Source of the DNA: Rhodospirillaceae bacterium
GTDB lineage: Bacteria > Pseudomonadota > Alphaproteobacteria > Thalassobaculales > Thalassobaculaceae
Assembly (NCBI GenBank): GCA_018401495.1
Contig: JAGYJX010000011.1
Coordinates: 1 to 64,000 of the forward strand
Direction: 5' to 3'
Length of the DNA: 64,000 bases
Shown: positions 1 to 10,633 of the stretch, piece after piece
Position numbering within the stretch: position 1 is the first letter of the stretch
How the letters are laid out: each line of letters starts with the position of its first letter
The notes under the pieces: generated by a model
What the model was told of the DNA's origin: nothing
The model's database searches: none
What the model saw: the letters and a program-made list of their open reading frames with translations, nothing else
Made by a program: the position numbers and the translations under genes

Positions 1-84
1 GCTGCGCGACCGCTGGTACGGGCTGACCTCGAGGATTTCCTCGCCGCCGTCGCCGAGCGGGATCAGCCGCCGCCGAACGGATAG
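1..84 (+). CDS. C-terminal tail of an unidentified gene (partial)
   Basis: Frame 1 is open from the window edge to a TAG at 82-84 and reads ...LVRADLEDFLAAVAERD then a proline-rich tail. It ends 22 bases inside the 3' end of the convergent phosphoesterase gene. Such a short tail-to-tail overlap is common for real genes, but only 27 codons are visible and no family can be recognised. It could also be chance open sequence in GC-rich DNA. Confidence 0.3.
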   Translation, partial: AARPLVRADLEDFLAAVAERDQPPPNG

Positions 85-870
85 GGCCCGTCGAAGGCGT
101 CGACATACAGCTTGTGGCTGACCAGCCCGGCGCCGGGGATCAGCCGGTGCAGCTGCAGCATCCGCGGCTCGAACACCAGGCACAGCGGCGCGCCGCCCTC
201 CGGATCGTACGACACCTGGTGCGCGACGCCGGGCATGACGTCGAGGACCGTGCCGGCGTAGCGCACCGTCACCGGCCGGTGCAGATGTCCCGCCGGGATC
301 CGCTCGACGTTTGGTGCCGCAGCGATCAGCTCGCGGAATCGCCCGGCGCCGTCCAGCAGGCAAGACGGGTCCATCAGCGGCATGCCGACCGCGATCGGCG
401 GGTGGTGCATGGCGACCACGGTCGGGGTCTCGCGGTCCTCGGCCAGCCGCTCCGTCAGCCAACCCAGCCGCTCGGCGCAGAGCGCGCCGGACGGCTTCCC
501 GGGACATGGGTGTCGAGCACCAGCAGCCGCAGGCCGTCGCGTTCGACCGCGTATTGCACGAAGGACTGGCCGGGATCCCAGTATTCGAGGTCCTCGAAGC
601 TCGCCCGGAACGCCTCGCGGCCATCGTGATTGCCGAGCGCGCAGGAATGCCGGCATCTGCAGCGGCGCCAGCCGTTCCCGAAGGTGACGGTACTCCGCCT
701 TGCTGCCGCCCTCGACGAGGTCGCCGGTGACCAGCACGAACTGCGGTCGCGGCCGCAGCCCGTTCAGCCTCGCGACGGCACTGTCGAGGAAGCCGGCAGT
801 GTCCGACCGCCCGGCCAGCAGGGTCCCGGGGAGGCAGACGTGCAGGTCGGTGATCTGGGCGAACAGCATG
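63..870 (-). CDS. Calcineurin-like metallophosphoesterase (Icc/CpdA type), frame broken twice
   Basis: Predicted cytoplasmic binuclear-metal phosphoesterase of the 3',5'-cyclic-AMP phosphodiesterase class. The start at 870 gives FAQITDLH (the D-x-H metal motif) right after the Met. Further on are VTGDLVEGG, AMHHPP and AGHLHRP, which are metal-binding blocks of the family. The GNHD block is present in another frame (GNHDGREA near 620-640): a first indel near 640 and a compensating one near 500 put about 45 residues out of frame while the ends stay in frame. This pattern looks like two sequencing errors. Substrate cannot be told from sequence. The gene is divergent from the transporter operon at 1025. 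Confidence 0.8.
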
Positions 871-1024
871 GGCACGCTCCTCGGGGACGGTCGGCGCGCC
901 GAAACGAAACACGCCCGACACCGCACTGTCACGAATGAAGTGGGAAATTCATGGGAGGTTCACGCGGCCGTCAGGGCCGGTCTGTTGAATGACCGGGCAG
1001 CGACATTCCCATGGGGCTCCTGTC
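871..1024. promoter_or_regulatory. Divergent intergenic region, phosphoesterase / ABC operon
   Basis: This 154-base gap separates the start of the phosphoesterase (reading left) from the Tat-signal start of the transporter operon (reading right), so promoters for both must lie here or close by. The stretch near 932-955 is clearly richer in A/T than its surroundings and contains a partial GAAT...ATTC dyad. No convincing -35/-10 pair or known operator could be assigned. Confidence 0.4.
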
Positions 1025-2579
1025 ATGGCCGATTCAGTCTCCCGTCGAACCCTCCTGGCAGGCGCCGGCGCAGCGACCCTGGCGCGTCGCAGCCCCGCCT
1101 TCCCAGACCCGCCCTCGCACAGACCGGCCGGCCGGACGTCGTCATCGCCGTGCAGGGGCTGCGCGACAGTCACGAGCCGATCGAGGCGATCTCCAACATC
1201 GGGCTGCGGGTCGTGAACACGCTGTTCGACACCCTGTTCTACAGGGACTTCCTGTCGGCACCGGACGGTTCGGGATCGGCCATCCTGCCGGCGATCGCTG
1301 AGCGGGCTGGAGCGTGTCGATCCGCGGACGGTACGGGTGAAGATTCGCGGCGGCATCCGCTTTCATGACGGCACCCCCGTGCGCGCCGGCGATGTCGCGT
1401 TCAGCTTCGGCGAGCAGCGGATGTTCGGTGCGTCGCCGCTGACGCCGCGGGCCAAGTATTTCAAGCCCGACCTCGTCCGGGTCGAGGCTCTCGACGACTC
1501 GACCGTCGAGTTCGTCACCCGCGAGCCCGACTACGCCATGGAGAAGCGGCTGGCCTCCTGGATCGCCTGGGTGGTGCCGCGCGACTACTACCTCGACAAG
1601 GGTCAGGACGGCTTCGGCCTGGCTCCGGTCGGCACCGGCCCCTACAAACAGAAGGAGTTCGTGCGCGGCGACCGCATCGTGCTCGAGGCAGAACGACGAC
1701 TATTTCCGCGGCCGCCCCCCACCGCCCCGCACGCATCACCTTCCCTCGCGGTGCCCGAGACCGCAACCCGGGTGGCCGGGCTGATCTCCGGCGAGTACCA
1801 CATCGCCTGCGCGCTGACGCCGGATACCCTGCGCTGCTCGAGCGCTACTCGACCCTGGACGCCCGCGGCGTGCAGATCGAGAACACCCACCTGCTGGTTC
1901 ACAACCAGATCGGCAATCCGCTGGCCGACAAGCGCGTGCGCCAAGCCATGCATCTCTGCATCGACCGCGACGCCCTGAACTCCTCGCTGTGGGGCGGCCT
2001 CGCCGGGCTGGTCAACGGTTTCCAGCTGCCGCATCGGGGCCCGACTCTGATCCAGAAGCGCCCGGCCTATCGCCAGGACATCGCTCGCGCCAAACGTTCT
2101 CCTCTCAGGCGGCTACTCCGGCGCCGGATCAACACCGCACGTTGAACGCTACTACGTCAGCTCGGTCGCCGCCGCGCAGGCGATGCAGCAGTGGTGGCAG
2201 CAGGCCGGGCTGAACGTCGAGATCGAGATCAAGGAGAACTGGGGCCAGGTGACGGGCGACGGGCTGATGGCCTGGTCGAACAGCTTCCCGGTGGCCGATC
2301 GGTGGCGCCGCTGACCACCGACTGGCACGAACCGACGGTGCAAAGACCTACGAGCGCCGGACGAGTTCAACCGGATGCTGTCGGTCATCAAGGTGTCGCC
2401 CGACGGCCCCGAGCGTTCCGCCGCCTTCCAGCGCGCGCTGGACATCTGGGACGACGAGGCTCCGGGCACCCCGCTGTACCGTCCTTACGAGCTGTACGGC
2501 GTGCGGCGCTCCGTCGCGTGGCGGCCGGTCGCCTTCGAGTGGATGGATCTGCGTCCGCACAACCCTGACCTTCGCATGA
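1025..2579 (+). CDS. ABC transporter substrate-binding protein, family 5 (peptide/nickel type), frame-broken
   Basis: Periplasmic ligand-binding component of a dipeptide/nickel/opine-type ABC importer. It starts with MADSVSRRTLLAGAGAATLA, a twin-arginine signal peptide. Family blocks follow in changing frames: VVNTLFDTLFYRDF, KIRGGIRFHDGTPVRAGDVAFS, APVGTGPYK, VRQAMHLCIDRDAL and AMQQWWQQAGLNVEIEI. At least eight frame changes occur along 1.5 kb. The expected C-terminus (RPHNLTFA then TGA) is recovered if one C is removed from the CCC at 2562-2564, and its TGA at 2577-2579 then overlaps the ATG of the next gene. First gene of a four-gene operon; the ligand cannot be inferred. Confidence 0.8.
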
Positions 2580-4462
2580 GCCTTGCCGCCGTCGCCGTCC
2601 GCAGCCCGGCACCGGCGGCGCTGCTCGAGGTCGACCGGCTGACGGTGCGCGTCGCCCGGCGACCCGCGCATCCGGCTGGTGGACGAGCTGTCGTTCGCGC
2701 GCTGCCGCCGGGCCGCGCGCTCGGGCTGGTCGGCGGGTCCGGTCGCTGGCAAAGGCCTGACCTGCCTGGCGGCACGCATAGGCGGCTTGCTGCCAGCAAA
2801 AGGGCCTGAAGGCGGCAGGTGCCGGCCGGCATCCTATCGCCGGCGCCGACCTGGCGCTCCGACGCGGCCGCCCTGCGGTGAGCCCGGGGCCGGCCGCGTA
2901 TCGGCATGATCTTCCGATTGGTCCACGACCGCCTCGCTGGGATCCGGTTCGCCGGAGTTGGCGGATTCCTGTCGTCCTGCTGGCCCAGGCATCAGGGGCC
3001 GCTGACCGCGTCGGAAAGCGCCGCGCGGGACGGTGTGCCCTGCCGCGGCATAAATCTGGCAATCCCCGAGCCGGAGCTGCCGGGTTCCGCAGCTTTCCGC
3101 ACCGGTTGTCGGGCGGACAGATGTTTCCTGCAGGGTGGGATGATCGCGGGCGCCGCTCGCCGACGCGAGTCCCGATCTGCTGATCGCCGACGAGCCCACC
3201 ACCGCCCTCGACGTCACCACCCAGGCGCCAGATCCTGAGCCTGATCGTCGGCCTCCGGCGCAGCCTGACATGGCACTGCTGATCGTGAGCCATGATCTCG
3301 GCGTCATCGCCGGCACGGCCGACCGCGTGGCGGTGATGTATGCCGGCCGTATCGTCGGAGGCATCGGTCGGCGCCTTGTTCGCCCGCCCGCTGCATCCCT
3401 ACACCGCCGGCCTCATCGCCTCGGTGCCGCCGCTGGTCGGACGCCCCCGCTGACGCCGATTCCCGGCGCGGTGCCGGCGCCGGGCCGGCTCGGCTCCGGC
3501 TGCGCCTTCGCCGAACGCTGCCAGCGGTCGCAGGACCGGTGCCGCCGGGTGGTGCCGCCGCTCGCCGCGTGGCGCCGGGCGACCGCAGCGTCGCGTGCCA
3601 TCGTCCCATTGAAGCGGTCTGACTTGCAGCCGGCAGCACGCCATCCCTGGTCGAGGCGCGGGCGGTCGGAAAGTCCACCACGGGACCCGTCCGCAACAGG
3701 CCGGTCGTGGCGCTCGCCGACATCCATCTGGCGATCCCGGCCGGGGCGAGGCGAGTCGGCCTGGTCGGCGAGGTCCGGCTCCGGGCAAATCGACGCTCGG
3801 GCGGATCCTACGGCGGGGCTCGAGGCGCCGAGCGATGGGCATGTTCTGTTCGAGGGCGCTCCCCTCGTCTCCCGCGATTGCGCGGCGTTTCGCCGGCAGT
3901 GCGGGCGCATCAGTATGTCTTCCGGGATCCGCTGTCGGCGCTCAATCCCCGCCTGACGATCCGAGTAGCAGGTGGCTGAGGATTGCTCGCGCACGGCACC
4001 CCGTCGCATCGCGCGGCACTCGACAGGGCACGCGACTTTCTGGCCGATGTCGGTCTCGAACGCCGCCTCTCCGTCCGGTTTCCGCACCAACTTTCCGGCG
4101 GCCAGCGGCAACGGGCGGTGATCGCGCGCTCGCTGGCGCTGCGTCCCGATTTCGTGGTTCTGGACGAGCCCGTGTCGGCCTTGGACCTGTCGATCCAGGC
4201 GCAGATCCTCGATCTGATCGGTCGCCTGCGCGCTCAGTTCGGCCTCACCATCCTCTTCATCTCGCACGACCTGCGGGTCGTGCGTTCACTGCGACCGCAT
4301 TGCGGTGCTGCATCTCGGCAGGGTGGTGGAGGCGGCGAGGCCGACGCGGTGTTCCACGCACCCCGCCATCCCTACGCCCGTGCCCTGGTGGCGGCGATCC
4401 CCCAGATCGCGGCCGCCGGCGAGCGGCGGCCGGCCCGCCAGAGCTTCGGAGACGGCGGGTGA
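2576..4462 (+). CDS. ABC transporter ATP-binding protein, two fused ATPase domains (DppD-DppF type), frame-broken
   Basis: Energises the importer encoded around it. Two complete ATPase modules lie in one gene. Module 1 has a damaged Walker A (GSG / AGKGLTCLA in different frames), signature FPHRLSGGQM near 3100, a Walker B remnant (DEPTTALDVT) and LLIVSHDLGVIAG at 3275, followed by the oligopeptide-type cysteine tail CAFAERC. Module 2 starts near 3690, has GSGKST remnants near 3780, FPHQLSGGQRQRAVIARSLA, VVLDEPVSALD and LFISHDLRVV. Fused double ATPases of this kind are known (GsiA-like). Start ATG 2576 overlaps the binding-protein stop; the TGA at 4460-4462 overlaps the GTG start of the permease. 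Many single-base frame changes. Confidence 0.8.
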
Positions 4463-5402
4463 CCCTTCATCGCCACGCGCCTGATCCGTGCCCTGCTGTC
4501 GATCTGGGCAGTGGTGACGCTGACCTTCGTGGTGTTGCGGGTCACCGGCGATCCGGTGCTGTCGCTGGTGCCGATCGACTCGACGCCCCCGACGTCGTCG
4601 ACTACTACCGGCGGCTCTGGGGCCTGGACCGCTCCGTGTTCGAGCAGTATCTGGGCTATCTGCGTGGCATCGGCCTCGGAACCATGGGGCGTTCCTACAC
4701 GGACGGCCGCGACGCCATCGGCATCGTCGTCGAGCGGCTGCCCAGGACGTTCGAGCTGATGGGCATCGCGTTCCTGGCGATGCTGGCGCTCGGGATTCGG
4801 CCGGCACCCTGGCGGCCCTGAACCACGCGGCAACCTCCTCGACCGCGCGATCATGGCGCTCGCGGTGGTGGGCTACAGTCTGCCCGGCTATCTGCTCCGG
4901 CATCCCTGCTGATCTGGCTGTTTGCCGTGGAGCTGCAATGGCTCCCGAGTTCCGGCTCCCGGCCGGCCGGGACACCTCGTGCTCCCGGCCGCCACCCTCG
5001 CCTTCTACAGCGCCGCGCTGATCGTCGCGCGCTTCACGCGCTCGGGCGTGCTCGAGGTCCTGGGGCGGCGCGTCCCTGCAGCGGCCGCGCGGGAGCTGGA
5101 CCCGGACCGCTGTGGTCCCGCCTGCGACCGTCCTGCCGAACGCAGCCAACCATCCCGCTCGTCGCGGTGCTCGGCTTCATGCTGGCGAGCCTGGTCGGCG
5201 GGTCGATCATCGTGGAATGGATCTTTGCCTGGCCCGGCATCGGCCGGCTGCTGATGACCTCGGTCGCCGGCCGCGACCTGGCGGTGGTGCAGTGCTGGTT
5301 CTCGTGTTCGCGCTCGCCACCATCGCCGGCAACCTGCTTGCCGACCTCGCCTACGCGCTCCTCAACCCCAGGATCAGGCTCGGCCATGACGAGCGGAGCT
5401 GA
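4459..5402 (+). CDS. ABC transporter permease, DppB type, frame-broken
   Basis: First inner-membrane permease of the operon. The predicted start is GTG 4459 (GTGA overlap with the ATPase stop). Reading with frame changes gives FIATRLIRALLSIWAVVTLTFVVLRVTGDP, the typical first membrane helix plus the conserved TGDP block, then LDRSVFEQYLGYL, ERLPRTFELMGIAFLAMLAL, and near the end IIVEWIFAWPGIGRLLMTSVAGRDL. The C-terminus LLADLAYALLNPRIRLG is the standard DppB ending and stops at 5400-5402, 17 bases inside the next gene. At least five frame changes, for example near 4590, 4800 and 4900. Confidence 0.8.
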
Positions 5403-6271
5403 CGGCCCTGGACGGGTGCCCGTCGCAGCGGCGGGACCGGCTTGCCCTCCATCGCCATGCTTGCTGCCGCGATGCTCCGGATCCCTGGCGATGCTGGTCG
5501 TCGCCATTCTCGCCGACCACCTCGCGCCGTTCGGCTACGCCGAGCAGAACCTGCTCGCCCGCCTGCGCCCGCCGGCCTTCCAGGGCGGGCCGTCGGCGCA
5601 TCTTCTCGGCACCGACCACCTGGGACGGGACGTGCTCTCGCGGGCGATCCACGCCGTCCGCGTCTCGGTCACGGTCGCGTTTCTCGAGCCGCGATCGGCG
5701 CTGCCGTCGGTGCGTCCCTCGGACTGGTCGCGGGTCATTTCCGCGGCTGGGTCGAGAGGTCGTCATGGGGCTCGTCGACGTGCAGGCCGCCATGCCGTTC
5801 ATCATCTTCGCCATCCTGGTCATCGCATTCTTCGGCAACGACCTCACGGTGCTGTTCGTGCTGCTGGTCGGCTTCCACGGCTGGGAGCGCTATGCCCGCC
5901 TGGTGCGCGGGCTGATCATCGACGCGAACACGCAGGGCTATGCGCATGCCGCGCGCTGCGCAGGGGATCAGGCCGTCGCGGATCTACCTGCGGCAGATCC
6001 TTCCGAACGTGGCGGGGCGATCGTCGTGCAGTTCAGCCTGAACCTGCCGGAGACCATTCTGCTGGAGGCCGGATTGTCAGCGCTCTGGCCTCGGCGTGCA
6101 GCCGCCGCTGACCAGCCTCGGCCTCTATGCTCAACGACTCGCGGACCTACATCGCCCTCTACTGGTGGCTTCCGGCGGTGCCGGGTGCGGCGATCTTCCT
6201 GACGGCCCTGTCGAGTCAGCCTCCTCCGGCGACGCCGTCCGGGACCGCCTCCCGACGCCTCGTTGCGGTAG
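5386..6271 (+). CDS. ABC transporter permease, DppC type, frame-broken
   Basis: Second permease of the peptide/nickel-type transporter. Recognised by HLLGTDHLGRDVLSRAIHAVRVSV, the DppC cytoplasmic entry block, by MGLVDVQAAMPFIIFAILVIAFFG in the middle, the loop GFHGWERYARLVRGL, and LPETILLEAGLSALGLGVQPP plus MLNDSRTYIALYWW near the end. The expected ending GDAVRDRL...SLR with TAG at 6269-6271 is recovered with one base removed near 6251. ATG 5386 lies inside the end of the DppB gene. The 117 bases that follow separate it from sodB. Confidence 0.78.
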
Positions 6272-6388
6272 GCGATCTCCCTGGACAAGATTTTTCTTGG
6301 GCTTACATCTAACCGGACTCCGGAGCCGGCCCTCCGACACGACCGCCGCCCGAAGTCGTCCGACGAATTCACGAGAGGAGAGCGACCG
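6272..6388. promoter_or_regulatory. Intergenic region upstream of superoxide dismutase
   Basis: Gap of 117 bases between the end of the transporter operon and sodB. It holds an A/T-rich core (GATTTTTCTTGGG near 6289-6301), a short CTCCGGAG dyad near 6320 that could help end the upstream transcript, and a strong ribosome binding site (GAGAGGAGAG) ending about six bases before the sodB ATG. No reliable promoter hexamers could be assigned. Confidence 0.4.
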
Positions 6389-6996
6389 ATGGCATTCGAA
6401 CTTCCCCCGCTGCCCTATGCATACGACGCGCTGGCGCCGTACATGTCGGCGGAGACGCTGGAGTTCCACCACGACAAGCACCACAACGCCTATGTCGTGA
6501 ACGGCAACAACCTGGTGAAGGGCACCGGCCTCGAGGACAAGTCGCTCGAGGACGTCGTCAAGGCTTCCTACAAGGACGAGAAGCTGGCCGGCCTGTTCAA
6601 CAACGCTTCCCAGCATTGGAACCACATCGAGTTCTGGCAGTGGATGAAGCCGAATGGCGGCGGCGCCATGCCCGGCGAGCTGGAGAAGCGGGTCGTCTCC
6701 GACTTCGGCAGCGTCGATAAATTCAAGGAAGATTTCATCAACGCCGGCGTCACGCAGTTCGGCTCCGGGCTGGTGCTGGCTGGCTGTCGGCGCCGACGGC
6801 AAGCTGAAGGTCACCAAGACCCCGAACGGCGTGAACCCGGTGGCGCTCGGCGAGACCGCGCTGCTCGGCTGCGACGTGTGGGAGCATTCCTACTACATCG
6901 ACTACCGCAACCGGCGGCCTGACTACGTCAAGGCCTTCGTGGCGAGCATGGTCAACTGGGAGCGCGTGGCCGAGCTGCTGGCCAAGGCGTCCTTGA
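6389..6996 (+). CDS. sodB: Superoxide dismutase, Fe/Mn family
   Basis: Converts superoxide to oxygen and hydrogen peroxide in the cytoplasm. The N-terminal helical hairpin is intact: [20 protein letters not shown], metal-ligand His in [13 protein letters not shown], and the second His in [13 protein letters not shown]. After one indel near 6775 the C-terminal domain continues as [12 protein letters not shown], then [20 protein letters not shown] with the Asp and His ligands (DVWEH). The usual length is about 200 residues; the predicted end is at the TGA 6994-6996, reached after a second indel in the last codons. The gene is preceded by a clear AGGAG site and followed directly by a perfect hairpin. 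Iron versus manganese use cannot be settled from what is visible. Confidence 0.9.
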
Positions 6997-7000
6997 CCGA

Positions 7001-7039
7001 CGGCGGCACGGCGCTCCAAGTTAGCGGGCCGTGCCGCCG
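7001..7039 (+). terminator. Perfect hairpin 3' of sodB
   Basis: A 12-base perfect inverted repeat (CGGCGGCACGGC at 7001-7012, its complement at 7028-7039) with a 15-base loop lies five bases after the predicted sodB stop. There is no T-run after it, so it is a GC-rich terminator-like or mRNA-stabilising hairpin rather than a classical intrinsic terminator. Confidence 0.6.
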
Positions 7040-7214
7040 CCCCGGCTTCCGCGTGGCCGGGACCGCGAGCGCCGGACGCACCCCGTGCCGCGGCTGCAGG
7101 ACCGGCTGGGGTATCGCTACCAGCGCGCGCATAGAAAGGCAACCCGATTGGTCCTTGTTCCGTTTCACCGCAGCGTGCAAGACTTTCGCCCAATATTCGG
7201 GGTGGACCGTGACC

Positions 7215-7702
7215 ATGGATCCCAACCAAGCCTCTTTCTGGCTGACCCCCAAGGGCATCGGCCCCCGGCTGTCTGACGGGCGCAGCCGAGCGCACCATGT
7301 GGGCGACCGCCATCAACCTGATGGGCTGGATCGACGTCGAGGTCGGCGGCCGCATCGCCGATGTCCATGTCGACCCGGAGGTGGTGGGCGAGGAAGTGAT
7401 GTCGCTGCTGCCGGATGCCCTGGCGCACCGGGCCAAGGGCCGGCGCGTCACCATCAATCTGGTACGTGCCGACGCCCGGCCGATCTCCGTGCTGCTTCGC
7501 CGACGTCAAGGCGGCGATACGCTATCTGGAGAGTTCGGTGCGGGTCCGTCAGGGCTCGAAGGGCCCGCTGAGCATCGACGACATCCTGAAGGGTGCGGGC
7601 GTCTCCGAGATCGCCGACGACCGGGCGCAGAAGCCGCTGCCGATCAGCATCGCCCCGGAATCGCGGGAGCCCGCTCGATCAGCGCGATCGAGCTGGCAAT
7701 GA
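7215..7702 (+). CDS. Unrecognised protein A, upstream of gmhB-like gene, frame-broken
   Basis: I do not recognise this family. With frame changes near 7275 and 7490 the reading is [19 protein letters not shown], then [57 protein letters not shown] and [18 protein letters not shown]. About 160 residues, soluble, no signal peptide. The TGA at 7700-7702 overlaps the ATG of the next gene, which suggests the two are co-translated. The 170 bases before it, back to the sodB hairpin, show nothing I can name. The position before gmhB and manC makes a carbohydrate-related role possible but unsupported. Confidence 0.5.
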
Positions 7703-8602
7703 TCTCGGCGGAGTCGCTGGCAGCCCGGCTCCGGTCCGCCGAATGGCTGGACGCCGACGGCCGGTATCGCCGGCGGCTGAGCGACGAGCCGCCGCACGAC
7801 GCCCCGGACATGGTGCTGTTCGCCCTGCACTCGCTGGGATGGGCCGGCGATCGAGCGGTCATGGCTGCACGCCGGCACCAGCCTGAGACGGTGCCGCCAG
7901 CCGGATCATCGTCGATCCGCACGGTGTCGAGCCGGCGACCGTCGATCGGCTGGCCGACCTGTGCGCCGTCTGGTCCGAAGGCATGGAGCCGCTGTCGCTC
8001 GCCTGGTGGGACGGTGCGGTCTGGCAGAGCGAGTTCGGCCGGCCCGAGCAGGTTGCCGACCGGGTGCGCCACCGTCACCGCCCGGCAATTCGCCCAGTTC
8101 CCCACCACGATCCAGTCGATCGCCATCGAGCCCGACCGCCTGCCGGGCGATGTGGCGCCGCAGCACCGTGACCTGATCGCCCGGGCGGTGAGGACCTGGT
8201 GGGCGTTCGGCGGCAACGGCGAGGAGGGCTCCGGCCTGGATCGAGGCGCTCGAGCGCGACGGCGCCAGTGAGGCGCGCGCCAAGCTGGTGGAGCTCGACC
8301 AGGACAACCAGTTCCGGATCTCCGCCTACGAGGTCGGCGACCACGCGTTGTGGGACGAGATCGCCCCGCACCAGATGGCCGGCCAGCGCCTGATCGACGC
8401 GCCGGACCGGCGCCTCGGCCGCCGCGTTGAGAGCTCGACGTGCAGACGGCGGTGGGCGCGGCTCGCCGCTGGTGCATCGCTGCCGTGGCGTGCTGCTGAC
8501 CCAGGGCGGGCCGGAGCCGTTCGGACTGGGTGCCTCAGCCTGCCGCTGTACCGCCGCAGCCACCCCACGCCGCGGTCGGTGTTCACCATCTGCATGGTGT
8601 GA
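7699..8602 (+). CDS. Unrecognised protein B, co-translated with protein A, frame-broken
   Basis: Family not recognised. ATG 7699 overlaps the stop of the preceding gene. Readable stretches across several frames are [131 protein letters not shown] and LPLYRRSHPTPRSVFTICMV before TGA 8600-8602. About 300 residues, no membrane segments or signal visible. At least four frame changes. The end lies 13 bases before the gmhB-like start, so it probably belongs to the same transcript. Confidence 0.5.
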
Positions 8603-8615
8603 CGGCCGACCGCCG

Positions 8616-9176
8616 ATGCCCATTCCCGCTTCTCGTCCGGCCGCGTTCCTGGACCGCGACGGCGTGCTGAACCACGACGTCGGTTATGCCCACAGGGCCG
8701 GCCAGATCATCTGGGTCCAGGGAGCCTCCACCGCGGTCCGCCGCCTGAACAATGCCGGCTTCCTGGTGTTCAGTCGTCACCAACCAGGCCGGCATCGCGC
8801 GCTGGCCTCTACGACGGCGAGGATGTCGAGCGACTGCACGCCTGGATGGCCGGCCGCCTCGCCGAAGGCCGGCGCCCGGATCGACGACTGGCGGTATTGT
8901 CCCTACCATCCCGAGGCACCAGCCCGAGCGTTTCGCGGCCTCGCCGGCTGGCGCAAGCCGGCCCCCGGCATGCTGCTCGACCTGATGGCGCACTGGCCGG
9001 TCCGGCGCGAGGGCATCATTCCTCATCGGTGACCGCGACACCGACATGGCGGCGGACCGCCGCCGCCAGCATTCCAGGGCATCTCTACACTGGGCGGCGA
9101 TCTCGACGGCTTCGTCGAAGGCTTGCTCGGCGGCGGCGGGACCGCTATCCCGTGCGCGGAGGTGACGGGACAATGA
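8616..9176 (+). CDS. gmhB: HAD-family heptose-1,7-bisphosphate phosphatase (GmhB/HisB type), frame-broken
   Basis: Predicted to remove a phosphate from D-glycero-D-manno-heptose 1,7-bisphosphate or a similar sugar bisphosphate in the cytoplasm. HAD motif I is FLDRDGVLNHD (residues about 10-20), motif II is VVTNQAGIA, the lysine lies in WRKPAPGM and motif IV is IGDRDTDMA. The zinc-site half CPYHPEAP is seen, but the usual C-x-C before RKP reads LAGW here; indels nearby make it unclear whether the cysteines are truly absent. Frame changes near 8773, 8815, 8870 and 9015. The TGA at 9174-9176 overlaps the ATG of the manC gene. Confidence 0.75.
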
Positions 9177-10633
9177 CGACGACGGTCGAATGCGAGCGCC
9201 GGCCGGCAGGGTCATCCCGGTGATCCTCTGCGGCGGGGCCGGCACCGGCTGTGGCCGCTGTCCCGCGCCCAGCACCCCAAGCAGTTCCTCGACCTCCTGG
9301 GCGACGGCACCGCTGCAGGCGACCGCCCGGAGGGTCGCCGACCCCGAGCTGTTCGCCGAGCCGCTGGTGGTGGCCAATGTCGAGCATCGCTTCCTGGTCG
9401 CTGGGCAGCTGCGCGACCAGCATCCGGCCGCACACCATCCTGCTGGAGGCGCAGGGGCGCATGCTCCGCCCCGGCCGCCGCCGTGGCGGCGCTGCGGGCG
9501 CTGGCCGACGATCCCGACGCCGTGCTGCTGCTGCTCGCCGCTGACCACGCCATGACGCGCCGACGGGCGCTTCGTCGATGCGGTCTTGCGCGCCCGCGCT
9601 GCGGCGGAAGCCGGCTGCATCGTCACCTTCGGGATCCGACCCGACCGGCCCGAGACCGGGTACGGCTACGTTCTGGCCGGCCGCGAGCGTGCCGACGCCC
9701 CCGGCGTCCACGCCGCCGACCGCTTCGTCGAAGCCCGACGCCGCCACCGCCGCCGCCTATCTGGCGGACGGCCGCTACCTCTGGAACTCCGGCAGCTTCC
9801 TGGCGCGCGCCGATGTCCAGCCGGCGAGATCGCCCGGCTCGCCCCGCCGTCGATGCCGCCGCCTCGGACAGCGCCCGCCGCCGCGGTCCGCGACCTGACT
9901 TCGAGCGGCTCGATCCCGCCGCCTTCGCCGAGGCGCCGTCGATCTCCATCGACTATGCGGTGATGGAGCGAACCGACCGCGCGGCGGTCGTGCCTTGCGA
10001 TCCCGGCTGGAGCGACGTCGGATCGTTCCCGGCAGCTGCGCGACCTGGCGCAGCACGACGCCGCCGGCAACGCCACCTCCGGCGACACGATGATGATCGA
10101 TCTGCGCGACTGCCTGGTCCGCAGCACCGGGCCGCTGGTCGCCACCCTCGGCGTCAGCGACCTCGTTGTGGTCGCCACGCCGGACGCCGTGCTGGTGGCA
10201 AGCGCCGGGCGTGCCCAGGACGTGAAGGCCATCGTCGAGCGACTGCGTGCCGAAGGCCGCGGCGAGGCCGACGGCCATACCGAGGTGCACCGCCCCTGGG
10301 GCTCCTACCGCACGCTCGATCGCGGACCGGGATTCCAGGTCAAGCAGATCCGGGTCAGCCCGGGCGGCCGGCTGTCGCTGCAGAGCCACCGGCACCGGGC
10401 GGAGCATTGGGTGGTGACCGAAGGCACCGCCCGGGTGACCCGCGGACCGAGCCGCACGGCGCTGGAGACGCTCGACCTCGAGAAGAACCGCTCGATCGAC
10501 ATTCCACTCGGCTGGATCCATCGGCTGGAAAACCCGACCGACCGCCCGGTCGTCATCGTCGAAGTGCAGTCCGGCGACTACCTCGCCGAGGACGATATCG
10601 AGCGCTACGGACGACGCCTATGGCCGCGGCTGA
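9173..10633 (+). CDS. manC: Mannose-1-phosphate guanylyltransferase / mannose-6-phosphate isomerase (type II), frame-broken in first half
   Basis: Makes GDP-mannose for surface polysaccharide. The N-terminal nucleotidyltransferase domain shows [16 protein letters not shown] across a frame change near 9245, then [38 protein letters not shown] and [13 protein letters not shown]. The second half is clean: [46 protein letters not shown] and [12 protein letters not shown] form the C-terminal cupin (phosphomannose isomerase) domain. Start either ATG 9173 (overlapping the phosphatase stop) or ATG 9190. One indel near 10608 hides the expected ending ERYDDAYGRG and TGA 10631-10633. Full type II length, about 480 residues. 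Confidence 0.88.
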
